DNA from: Geminocystis herdmanii PCC 6308
Lineage (GTDB): Bacteria; Cyanobacteriota; Cyanobacteriia; Cyanobacteriales; Cyanobacteriaceae
Assembly: GCF_000332235.1 (NCBI RefSeq)
Contig: NZ_CM001775.1
Span: 799,630-863,629, forward strand
Reading direction: 5' to 3'
DNA length: 64,000 nucleotides
Of the stretch, positions 33,072 through 40,805 are shown piece by piece. Every line of letters begins with the position of its first letter. Position 1 is the first letter of the stretch. The translations under genes were made by a program, and so were the position numbers. A model generated the notes under the pieces. That model saw only the letters and a program-made list of their open reading frames with translations, was not told the origin of the DNA and ran no database searches.

Positions 33072-33347
33072 CTAATAACTATTTTCAAGATCTTTGAGAA
33101 TTTCCAGATATTTTCTGAGCCATTCTAAAGCATCGTCTCCCGATTCTAAGGTTCTGGTAACTCGATCGCACGTCTCTTCAAAATCTTTTGTAAAGCGTTC
33201 TTTAGAGTCGCCTTCCCAAGATTCATCACAATGATTCCAGCCCTGTTGTACTGCTTTAAATTTATCGCTGGTTATATCTTGAAAATCTCGTAAAACATCA
33301 ATAAATTTCTCTAATTCATCGATGTCAATATCAATATCTCGTGCCAT
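33072..33347 (-). CDS. WXG100 family protein
   Basis: 91 residues, the classic size. Two helices flank a WEG turn (Trp44-Glu45-Gly46): ELEKFIDVLRDFQDITSDKFKAVQQGWNHCDESWEGDSKERFTKDFEETCDRVTRTLESGDDALEWLRKYLEILKDL. It is the most canonical of the three. The acidic composition and the N-terminal MARDIDIDIDELEKF are also common. It probably forms a dimer, alone or with its paralogue, and is a substrate or component for the FtsK-like ATPase encoded upstream. No Cys or signal peptide for other export routes is evident. Confidence 0.8.
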   Translation of the reverse strand: MARDIDIDIDELEKFIDVLRDFQDITSDKFKAVQQGWNHCDESWEGDSKERFTKDFEETCDRVTRTLESGDDALEWLRKYLEILKDLENSY

Positions 33348-33449
33348 GATTTTTTCTCCTATATTGTTTAAGAACGTTTGTTTAAATTAGTGGTATTCGT
33401 TGCATTTCTAACTGAGTTGTTACAGCATAAGGTTTAATTTTATCTAAAA

Positions 33450-33803
33450 TTATTCAGTGTTAATTAAATCATTTTGAATCTGCAATAAAAACTCCTTCAG
33501 TATTGGCAAATCAATCTGTACCGTTTCCCAAATCATGACTAAATTCAGGCGAAAATACTCATGAATTACCATATTTCGCAATCCTCTAATCTGACTCCAA
33601 GGAATGTTTGAATCAAATTGCTCTAATTCATCAATTGTTCTTGCCACTGCTTCACCAATAACAGCTAACCCGTATAAAATTACCCGTAAAGCCTGTTGAT
33701 TTTGAGAAAAGGTATCAAAATTTAAGTCTTTTACCGTATTTTCAATAACCGTAATCTCCGTCAACATATCATTAATTCGCAACGACAATTCCCTAGATGG
33801 CAC
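33450..33803 (-). CDS. HepT-like HEPN ribonuclease toxin (DUF86)
   Basis: 117 residues, all-helical. The HEPN catalytic motif R-x4-H-x-Y is intact: Arg76, His81 and Tyr83 in GLRNMVIHEYFRLN. The upstream motif YGLAVIGEAVARTIDEL is the second helix of this family. HepT forms a complex with the MNT antitoxin encoded just upstream, whose ORF overlaps it by 11 bases. In the Shewanella HepT/MntA system, the toxin cuts RNA and the antitoxin AMPylates it. The pair lies between the FtsK-like gene and the WXG100 gene. Confidence 0.92.
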   Translation of the reverse strand: MPSRELSLRINDMLTEITVIENTVKDLNFDTFSQNQQALRVILYGLAVIGEAVARTIDELEQFDSNIPWSQIRGLRNMVIHEYFRLNLVMIWETVQIDLPILKEFLLQIQNDLINTE

Positions 33804-34083
33804 GAATCACCTCCTTTAACACTGTTTCCTTAAGATGAGGACGCAGAGAATCAGGTGTACCAATATCAATGGAAGAACCCAATAAATTCTCTAAATAACC
33901 CTTTAACCTCAACAAAGTAAACAATCCTACTGGATGACTAAAATCAACTAAAAAATCTATATCACTATTTTCTGTCTCTTCTCCCCTTGCCACCGAACCA
34001 AATAAAAATAATTCTTTAACGGCAAAATCACGGAGTTGAGCTTGATGAGCTTTGACAATATCGAGAACTTGTTGCTTATTCAT
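33793..34083 (-). CDS. MNT-type minimal nucleotidyltransferase antitoxin
   Basis: 96 residues from ATG 34083 (MNKQQVLDIVKAHQ). The Pol-beta motif GSx10DxD is complete: Gly29-Ser30 (FLFGSVARGEETENSDIDFLVDF), then Asp41 and Asp43. The protein AMPylates and neutralises HepT in related pairs. A longer frame reaches 34119 but adds only non-conserved residues. It is 66 bases downstream of the FtsK-like ATPase gene and overlaps the HepT gene by 11 bases, so it is likely co-transcribed with both. Confidence 0.92.
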   Translation of the reverse strand: MNKQQVLDIVKAHQAQLRDFAVKELFLFGSVARGEETENSDIDFLVDFSHPVGLFTLLRLKGYLENLLGSSIDIGTPDSLRPHLKETVLKEVIRAI

Positions 34084-34148
34084 AAGAAAATATCTCCAAA
34101 AAAACTGATTTTCTCTCAATTATGACTAAATATTTTTTGAATCCTCCT

Positions 34149-37100
34149 CTATTCAGAACGTTTATTAAAATTAGTGGCATATTCTCGTATTTCTGCCTTA
34201 GTTGGTACAGCATAAGGTTTAAATTTATCCAAACCAACGGTAGCAGATTCATCCTTAAAATATCCCCTTAATCTTGGTAATTTTTCGGCGACAGCTTCTC
34301 CTAACAATAAACGAGAATCTTCCCCAGGCATAGTTAAAGCAACCCGTAAATCAAAGTTCCCTAGCCACTGGCGATTATTACCGCTAAGTTTGTTAAAAGC
34401 CTTCATATCTTCTAACCATAAAATGGTGTGAATACCAAATTCTGAACCTTGAGAAATTAATTTGAGAATTTTTTGAGCATCTTCCGATGGTTCTTCATCC
34501 CTTCTTCCCATGACTGGACGTAAATTTTGAGCTCGATTTAAGCCCCCCACTGCATAGATAAAAAATAAAGATTCTCCTAATTCATTAGGGTTCAAATCGG
34601 GGTTTTCATCTCTTAGCTTTAACCTTCTTTCAAACTCCTCAAATGTCTCTTTTAACAAAGTTTCTGCTTTCATTATTTCAGCTTCACTGTCGCCGTATCT
34701 TTTGGCAATTTTAATGGGGAAAAAACTGTCAAAATTATTTCTAAAATTAAGAGTCATTTCCGTCCAAAGATTATCCTCATCTTCGATCGATAAATCAATG
34801 ATATTAAACCTCGCTTTTTGCGGTTGATAGCAGTGCATTAAACTAATGATAATACCGCCAATAATACCGAAAATGGTTTCTTCTGAATTTCCCACCAATA
34901 ACATATTACTGCGAGGACGACGGCGAAATATTCCCTTGGTGTGATTACCGATGCGCATGGGTTCACCTAACCAAAATACGCTCGGACTTTCCTGCACAAT
35001 CCAATCAGGTTCTTTAATAACTTGTTTATTCAAGTCTTTTAAAGATAACCATTTATTCATTTTCATTAATTGCAGTAATTGGCGATTATCCTGTAATTTT
35101 GTAGGTTTTGAACCATAAAATAAGACTAGCGGTTGAGAACGCTGATATTGTCTTTGTTGTGCCACATTCTGAATATGAGTTAACGCATTATATCTTTCTT
35201 GTGCTGATATATCGGCAACTTGACCAATTTCATTAAAATTTTTCTGACCGAAATTTTTGTTATAAATCAGTTTACCCGGTTTATCCAATAAATCAATGGC
35301 ATCGGTATTACCCTCCGCTAAGACAGAAGATGCCGTATTTTGATCCATTTGTAGCACCATGCGTAAATTAATCTGGGTATAAATAGCTCCTCTCATATTA
35401 GAAGCCCTTGGATTTTGAGAAGCTAGTAACAGATGAATACCAAATGCACGTCCTTGGCGAGTAATATTGTCAATGACTAAATTAAGACGGTTGGTAATAT
35501 TATCATTTTCCTCAAACATACATTGAAATTCATCGATTACCACTAAAATACGAGGTAAATTTTCCCCAGTGACATCTCTATAATCTTGTAATTTACTGAT
35601 GTTGCCTTTTGTTCTAAAGAGATTACCTCGTTCTTCAATCTGTTGATTGACATATTCTAAAACGCTCAAGCCAAACTCTCGATCGCTCTCAATAGAAATA
35701 ACTTTAGCATGGGGTAAAGCATTGCTTTCGTTTAATTCTTCACTGTCGTTTAAGTTCTCAATACCATTGCCTTTTTTACCTTTTTCATGATCTACATAAA
35801 TCTGAAATTCTACCCCTTCTTTAAAATCTAATAGATATAGTTCTAATTCATCGGGAGAATACTGCATAGCCAGACTAATGACACTAGCATGAAGGGTAAA
35901 ACTTTTACCTGATCCTGTCGCCCCTGCCAATAAACCATGACTAACTATTTGACTATCTTGATTTTCCCCCAACCAAAATTCTAGTTTATCCCTTGCACCC
36001 ATTAAACCAATAGGCGCTCTAATTTCTTTACGACTGTCTGCCAACCAATCTTGTGCAGGATAAAGTTTGGAAAAGGCGATCGTGTCCACCCTAACGTTTC
36101 TAATGGCGTTATTTATCGCTTCTGTCATAGAATTAAATAGCTCATTAGAGGGAGGTTGATCTAAAGTATATAAAATACGACATGATTCAAGGTAGGGGAT
36201 TGTGACTCCAAAAAAATAGTCATCGAAACGTTTTCCTGATTTACGACGTTTACGAATTATTGAGCAAAAATCATCAAAAACTTGATAATCAAAATTTCTC
36301 GGTTTTTCTAAAGTATTATCAATATGCAAGATTACATAAACTCCAGCTTTCGGACCATTGAGAAGAATACTTTTCAAATCCTCTAAGGAGCGTTGATCAA
36401 AACCCGTGGGAAAATCGGCGATAAATAGATAACGATAGGGTTCGGAGATCGCCCCTGCATCGAAATTATAATCTTCTATAGTTGCATAATTACTACTTAA
36501 ATAATTTTGAATGACTTGTTCAATATGTTCTGTCAAACCCCGTAATTGTTCCCGAATGTCATCTGCACGAGTATAGGTTTTTTGATCAGTAATAAAATTA
36601 TGTAAATTGCTAAAAGGGAACGTATTACCCATAGCGATAGGATCAATAAATATTCCCTTTAATTTTCTCACGGGGAAACTACTAATTATTCTAAAAGCAA
36701 TGGATTGTAAAGCTGAAAGAGCAGTTTGACGAGAGTTCGTATCTTCTGAATAAAAAGCAATATGTCCTGATGTATAATTAGTTAATTCTTGAGAAAAATC
36801 TCGAATAGGAAGAAAGGCAGGAAATTTAGCAAATTTATCATCATAATCTAGCTCGAACTCCCCAATACGCACAATATCAGGGGCTAAACCACTGGTTTGA
36901 GGTTGCCAATGGGTAGGATCATTTTCTGAGGGAGTCCATAAAGGATCATCCCAATTAAGGGTTAATAAACGAGGAGGAATATCAGGTGACTCTGAAGTTT
37001 CAGTGTTCTCCATGATTTCTTTAATTTTGGCTATCTGCTCACGCCATACCCTTTCAAATTGTTGCGCTTGTTCCTTTTGGATTAGACTGGCTAATTTAGT

Positions 37101-37769
37101 ATTTTCATTAAGCTCAGAAAGCAACTCCAAGATTCTTACTTCATCTTGTTTAATCTCATGTTTTGCTTGATTTGCTTTTATTGTTAATTCATGAATCTTG
37201 GTTTCTAATTTTTCTCTTTCTTTTGCTATTTCTCTTAATTTACCTATATTCAAAAAAAAAGGAATAGCGGTGAAAACTGACAATGTACGAAGTAAATACA
37301 TAAGAACATACCACATCCACCAAAAATAACCTTGAAAAGCAAAAACAGCGTTTATGGCAATAATAAAATTAATAATTATTAATCTCAGCTTTCGATTTGC
37401 TAACTCTTCCAACTTATTTGACAAAGAGGAGTTGCTGTTTTTATAAGAACCTAGTTGCTTAGTTGAATCATCTATAATTCTTTCGTTTTCCTTGATTGTC
37501 TCAAAAGTTTGCTTGATAGAAACTAAAATTTCATCAATTTGTTGTACGTCTGTTTTTTTTTGCAACCGAACTGAAGGCAAATTGTTAACATCTTGATCAC
37601 TAAAACCAAAGGATTTAACTAATTGCTTACCTTCTTGCAGTTTTTCTTGATACCTAGATAATTCCCACTTAGCGTTATTTAGTTCATTGTAGTTGCTATC
37701 AATAGTTTCTAAACTGCGATAATACTCATCAAGATTATCTTTGTATAAATATTTGTGGTTATTGTCCAT
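34149..37769 (-). CDS. Membrane-anchored FtsK/SpoIIIE-type ATPase, EssC/EccC-like
   Basis: 1206 residues. The N-terminal coiled coil (1-125) leads to two membrane spans (about 129-173), another coiled coil (175-255) and a linker domain (265-590). An FtsK/SpoIIIE motor follows: Walker A GATGSGKS (616-623), Walker B ILVVIDEF (741-748) and a sensor segment LLLASQNPRASNM. A second, degenerate ATPase fold (about 940-1190) keeps the shape but not the Walker lysine (MLLVGNSEET). This layout, with two membrane spans and tandem ATPase domains of which the later ones are degenerate, matches type VII secretion motors and not the DNA translocase FtsK, which has a gamma DNA-binding domain that I do not see here. 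It heads the seven-gene run with WXG100 genes. Confidence 0.8.
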   Translation of the reverse strand: MDNNHKYLYKDNLDEYYRSLETIDSNYNELNNAKWELSRYQEKLQEGKQLVKSFGFSDQDVNNLPSVRLQKKTDVQQIDEILVSIKQTFETIKENERIIDDSTKQLGSYKNSNSSLSNKLEELANRKLRLIIINFIIAINAVFAFQGYFWWMWYVLMYLLRTLSVFTAIPFFLNIGKLREIAKEREKLETKIHELTIKANQAKHEIKQDEVRILELLSELNENTKLASLIQKEQAQQFERVWREQIAKIKEIMENTETSESPDIPPRLLTLNWDDPLWTPSENDPTHWQPQTSGLAPDIVRIGEFELDYDDKFAKFPAFLPIRDFSQELTNYTSGHIAFYSEDTNSRQTALSALQSIAFRIISSFPVRKLKGIFIDPIAMGNTFPFSNLHNFITDQKTYTRADDIREQLRGLTEHIEQVIQNYLSSNYATIEDYNFDAGAISEPYRYLFIADFPTGFDQRSLEDLKSILLNGPKAGVYVILHIDNTLEKPRNFDYQVFDDFCSIIRKRRKSGKRFDDYFFGVTIPYLESCRILYTLDQPPSNELFNSMTEAINNAIRNVRVDTIAFSKLYPAQDWLADSRKEIRAPIGLMGARDKLEFWLGENQDSQIVSHGLLAGATGSGKSFTLHASVISLAMQYSPDELELYLLDFKEGVEFQIYVDHEKGKKGNGIENLNDSEELNESNALPHAKVISIESDREFGLSVLEYVNQQIEERGNLFRTKGNISKLQDYRDVTGENLPRILVVIDEFQCMFEENDNITNRLNLVIDNITRQGRAFGIHLLLASQNPRASNMRGAIYTQINLRMVLQMDQNTASSVLAEGNTDAIDLLDKPGKLIYNKNFGQKNFNEIGQVADISAQERYNALTHIQNVAQQRQYQRSQPLVLFYGSKPTKLQDNRQLLQLMKMNKWLSLKDLNKQVIKEPDWIVQESPSVFWLGEPMRIGNHTKGIFRRRPRSNMLLVGNSEETIFGIIGGIIISLMHCYQPQKARFNIIDLSIEDEDNLWTEMTLNFRNNFDSFFPIKIAKRYGDSEAEIMKAETLLKETFEEFERRLKLRDENPDLNPNELGESLFFIYAVGGLNRAQNLRPVMGRRDEEPSEDAQKILKLISQGSEFGIHTILWLEDMKAFNKLSGNNRQWLGNFDLRVALTMPGEDSRLLLGEAVAEKLPRLRGYFKDESATVGLDKFKPYAVPTKAEIREYATNFNKRSE

Positions 37770-37926
37770 ACAATTTTTAGAGTTGTAAAATCAATATATT
37801 TGTTAATGTAGCAATTTTTCCAGAAGACAAGCATAAAGTAATATTACACAATGTTAAGTTTTATGTCGAAAAGTTCGAGCTTTGGAGATTGCTTCGTTTC
37901 CTCGCAATGACAGGAAAGAGAGAGGG

Positions 37927-38107
37927 TTCGATCGAGTTTTGGGGGAGTTCGATCGAGCTTTGAGGAGGATTCGATCGAGTTTTGAGGAGGGTTCGATCGA
38001 GTTTTGGGGGAGTTCGATCGAGTTTTGGGGGAGTTCGATCGAGTTTTGGGGGAGTTCGATCGAGTTTTGGGGGGGGTTCGATCGAGTTTTGGGGGGGGTT
38101 CGATCGC
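37927..38107. repeat. Tandem array of a ~21-bp unit with a TTCGATCGA core
   Basis: Nine TTCGATCG cores (the last ends GCC) are spaced about 20-23 bases apart, each followed by AGTTTTGGGGG or AGTTTTGAGGAGG. The unit expands by slippage in the G run. It lies in the spacer between the FtsK-like gene start (37769) and hicB. A continuous open frame exists across it, but it encodes only a repeated IEFWGSS-type peptide and is not a gene. Confidence 0.9.
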
Positions 38108-38127
38108 CTGTTAAATAATAGGAAAAA

Positions 38128-38346
38128 CTAAGCAGCTACTTCGACAAATCCCACTTGTGTTCGAGGTTGTGGAATATTATTTCCCCTTTCTAGCAATACT
38201 TCCAGATAGAGTGCGATCGCTTCTTTCACATTTTCCTGCACTTCTTCTAAAGTATCCCCAATGCTAACACATCCGGGCAAATCAGGTACGATCGCACCCC
38301 AATTATGCTCTCCTTTTTCATAAATTACTGCGTATTGTGTCATCAT
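38128..38346 (-). CDS. hicB: HicB family antitoxin
   Basis: 72 residues of the short HicB form: YAVIYEKGEHNWGAIVPDLPGCVSIGDTLEEVQENVKEAIALYLEVLLERG. This is the degraded RNase H-like fold that binds HicA. The C-terminus (IPQPRTQVGFVEVAA) is a short tail with no full DNA-binding domain. Its ATG immediately follows the stop of the upstream hicA gene (hicA stop 38347), so the two form one transcript in the order hicA-hicB. Confidence 0.93.
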   Translation of the reverse strand: MMTQYAVIYEKGEHNWGAIVPDLPGCVSIGDTLEEVQENVKEAIALYLEVLLERGNNIPQPRTQVGFVEVAA

Positions 38347-38535
38347 TTAATCTCCTATTTGTGCTTGTTTCCAAATTGCGTTCAGTGTACCAATGGGAAT
38401 ATCATCACTAGGCTTTCCCGGTACAACTACGATACCAGATTTGTGATCGTGTGCTAAAACTCTGTGACTGCCACGCATTCTAACTTGATACCATCCATCT
38501 TTTTTTAGTCGTTTAAGTACATCTCTAACTTTCAT
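38347..38535 (-). CDS. hicA: HicA family mRNA interferase toxin
   Basis: 62 residues of the double-stranded RNA-binding-like HicA fold: KVRDVLKRLKKDGWYQVRMRGSHRVLAHDHKSGIVVVPGKPSDDIPIGTLNAIWKQA. The catalytic His24 is in RGSHRVL. HicA cleaves mRNA independently of the ribosome. It is first in the minus-strand hicA-hicB pair. The pair lies beside the FtsK-WXG100 locus and points in the same direction. Confidence 0.93.
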   Translation of the reverse strand: MKVRDVLKRLKKDGWYQVRMRGSHRVLAHDHKSGIVVVPGKPSDDIPIGTLNAIWKQAQIGD

Positions 38536-38651
38536 TAATGTATTAATTACTAATCTTTAACTAAATTATATTTATTTTTGGTGAAAAATAAAGAGTAGGT
38601 TTAAGTAAATCTGTACTACTAGATGAATGTTTTCATGATCGGGTTTTTGGG

Positions 38652-38708
38652 GGAGTTCGATCGAGCTTATCATTAGGGGTAGCATCAAGGATGAATATTG
38701 AAGATGTA
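38652..38708. repeat. Direct repeat, left copy (57 bp)
   Basis: It begins GGAGTTCGATCGAGCTTATC and ends GAATATTGAAGATGTA. The right copy at 39711-39767 differs at three positions. The pair brackets the membrane protein gene at 38822-39619. Confidence 0.85.
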
Positions 38709-38821
38709 CATAAACTATATAAGGAATAAAAGACACGAGATTATTAATTTTCCATTGTTTATTAACCTAATCTTAAGATTCGATCGATATAATCAAGCCA
38801 AAATTTTGTCTGATCAAGATT

Positions 38822-39619
38822 ATGAAGATTATAGAGAACAATAGGAAGACTTTAAATATAGAAAAAGGAAAAGTCAACTATTCCCTTCGTTTGATTAGTA
38901 TTATAATCGCTTTTTTGTGGTTATTTGGGGCTATTTGGTTATTACGATTATTTTTTTATCGTACCACTTTAGATTGCGATAAACCCGAACCGAATCAAGG
39001 ATTATGTATAATTACAGTTCATGATCTCTTTCGTAGTTACACTTATAAATACCCCATTTCTGCCAATCTGAAAGCACAAACCGAAAGATTTGAATATGGT
39101 TATCTAGTAATTTTAGAAGAAAATGGAAGAAGACTTATAGAAACTCCTTTTTTTGGTGGTAGTGAAAAAGCTCAAGCAGAAAAGATGAATCAGATTAACT
39201 ATTTTTTTAGAAATCTAAGTAATTCTGATGTCAATGAGTTAAATATTATTGACGATTATAATGCAAAGAACCTTAGTTTTAATGTTATTTCTATTGTTGT
39301 CATTTCTTTAATCGTTAATTATGCCTTTAAGCATTATATAGAAACTAATTATATTTTCGATAAAGGCACAAAAAATTTTTCTATTGTTTCCAAAAATTTC
39401 TCTCAAACAAAAACACAAGAGTATAAATTGTCGATGATAAACAAAGCTATTTTAGAAGAAATTAGATTAAATGAATACGAGGAATACGAACCGCCAAGAT
39501 ATAGTTATCAAACTAAATTATTATTAAAAGATAATTCTGAGATTGTTTTAACTATTAGTGGAGATAAGGCACAAAAACAAGAAATAATTAATCTTATTAA
39601 TAAGTTTATCAACTGGTAA
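38822..39619 (+). CDS. Membrane protein of unknown function flanked by direct repeats
   Basis: 265 residues. Two membrane spans: one near 28-48 (ISIIIAFLWLFGAIWLLRLFF) and one near 155-173 (FNVISIVVISLIVNYAF). The region between them has a Cys-rich loop (TLDCDKPEPNQGLCIITVHDLF). The C-terminal part (IFDKGTKNFSIVSKNFSQTKTQEYKL...LLLKDNSEIVLTISGDKAQKQEIINLINKFI) has the strand pattern of a cytoplasmic PH-like domain. Such two-span proteins are common in cyanobacteria as hypotheticals. The 57-bp direct repeats on both sides suggest the gene was duplicated or inserted together with one repeat copy. Confidence 0.65.
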   Translation: MKIIENNRKTLNIEKGKVNYSLRLISIIIAFLWLFGAIWLLRLFFYRTTLDCDKPEPNQGLCIITVHDLFRSYTYKYPISANLKAQTERFEYGYLVILEENGRRLIETPFFGGSEKAQAEKMNQINYFFRNLSNSDVNELNIIDDYNAKNLSFNVISIVVISLIVNYAFKHYIETNYIFDKGTKNFSIVSKNFSQTKTQEYKLSMINKAILEEIRLNEYEEYEPPRYSYQTKLLLKDNSEIVLTISGDKAQKQEIINLINKFINW

Positions 39620-39710
39620 AAAAAAAGACTTTTTAGGTAACGCAAAATTTGAGAAAATTATCAATTATTCTAGTGTTAAAAATCTTACTATAGTTTTTTA
39701 TTTTAACCAT

Positions 39711-39767
39711 GGAGTTCGATCGAGCTTATCATTAGGAGTAGCATCGAGGATGAATATTGAAGACGTA
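39711..39767. repeat. Direct repeat, right copy (57 bp)
   Basis: Partner of 38652-38708. It begins GGAGTTCGATCGAGCTTATC and ends GAATATTGAAGACGTA. The two copies are 1059 bases apart. Confidence 0.85.
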
Positions 39768-39830
39768 AATCAACTTTATGTCTAATTTCAGAAAATAAAA
39801 ATCTCTTAATATTTATTTATTCAACATTCT

Positions 39831-40805
39831 ATGACAATTTATTTATATTGGGGTGAAGATGATTTTGCCATGAGTCAGGCAATTTCTACCTTAAAACAAG
39901 ATAACCTCGATCGAGACTGGATACAGTTCAATTATGACAAATTTGCTGGAGATAAGGAAGATTCCATACTTTCGGCTTTAATGCAGGTAATGACTCCTCC
40001 CTTTGGTGGGGGCGATCGATTTGTATGGTTGCTTGAAACAAATATCTTTCAAGGTTGTTCCGAAGAATTATTAACCCAATTACAACGTACAATTCCTCAG
40101 ATACCAGACTCCACACATTTTTTATTAACCACTAGCAAAAAACCCGATGCCAGAATTAAAAGTACAAAGTTAATTAGTAAATATGCCAAAGTAGTAGAAT
40201 TTTCCTTAATTTCTCCTTGGCAAACAGAAATTTTAGTGAAAAAAGTTGAAGAAGTTGCTCAAGAAAAACAAATAAATTTAACCAATTCTGCCATAAAAAT
40301 TTTAGCTAGTTGTGTGGGAAATGATAGTCGGTTGTTGTGGCAAGAATTAGAAAAATTAGCAATTTATCAAGGGGATAATTCACAACCGATTGATGAAGAA
40401 ACTGTCAAAAGTTTAGTTAATGTTAGTACTCAAAATAGTTTACAATTAGCCCAAGCTATTCTCGATCGAAATATATCCCTAGCTTTAACTTTAGTACAAG
40501 ATTTAATTACCTTAAATGAACCAGCGTTGAGGATTGTTGCCACTTTAGTTGGTCAATTTCGTACATGGGCGATCGTCAAAACTATGATCGAATTAGGAGA
40601 AAAAGACGAGAAAAAAATTGCTGAATCTGCGGATATAGGCAACCCAAAAAGAATCTATTTTTTAAGACAAGAAATTAAAAATCGATCGAGCAAAGAATTA
40701 TTATCTAGTTTACCTATTTTACTAGAATTAGAATCAAGTTTAAAACTAGGAGCTGATCCCTTAAATACCTTAGAAACTAAAATTATTGAGTTGTGCAATG
40801 TTTAA
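39831..40805 (+). CDS. holA: DNA polymerase III subunit delta (HolA)
   Basis: 324 residues, the usual HolA length. The N-terminal AAA+-like domain starts MTIYLYWGEDDFAMSQAISTLKQDNL with a degenerate P-loop, as is normal for delta. It continues with THFLLTTSKKPDARIKSTKLISKYAKVVEFSLISPWQTEILVKKV and an LWQELEKLAIYQG helix. The collar domain is at about 205-320. HolA opens the sliding clamp in the clamp-loader complex. Its last eight bases overlap the start of the metallophosphoesterase gene, so the two are co-transcribed. Confidence 0.92.
   Translation: MTIYLYWGEDDFAMSQAISTLKQDNLDRDWIQFNYDKFAGDKEDSILSALMQVMTPPFGGGDRFVWLLETNIFQGCSEELLTQLQRTIPQIPDSTHFLLTTSKKPDARIKSTKLISKYAKVVEFSLISPWQTEILVKKVEEVAQEKQINLTNSAIKILASCVGNDSRLLWQELEKLAIYQGDNSQPIDEETVKSLVNVSTQNSLQLAQAILDRNISLALTLVQDLITLNEPALRIVATLVGQFRTWAIVKTMIELGEKDEKKIAESADIGNPKRIYFLRQEIKNRSSKELLSSLPILLELESSLKLGADPLNTLETKIIELCNV

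Noticed and set aside
34149-37769. Chromosome-partition FtsK
   Set aside because: It lacks the four-span N-terminus and gamma domain of FtsK, has a degenerate second ATPase fold, and sits beside WXG100 genes.
37927-38107. Possible CRISPR array in the ~21-base repeats
   Set aside because: The units are contiguous with no unique spacers, and the core is the genome-wide palindrome.
37882-38118. Open frame of 78 codons across the TTCGATCGA array
   Set aside because: It only encodes a repeated IEFWGSS-type peptide because the ~21-base repeat unit keeps frame; there is no other protein feature.
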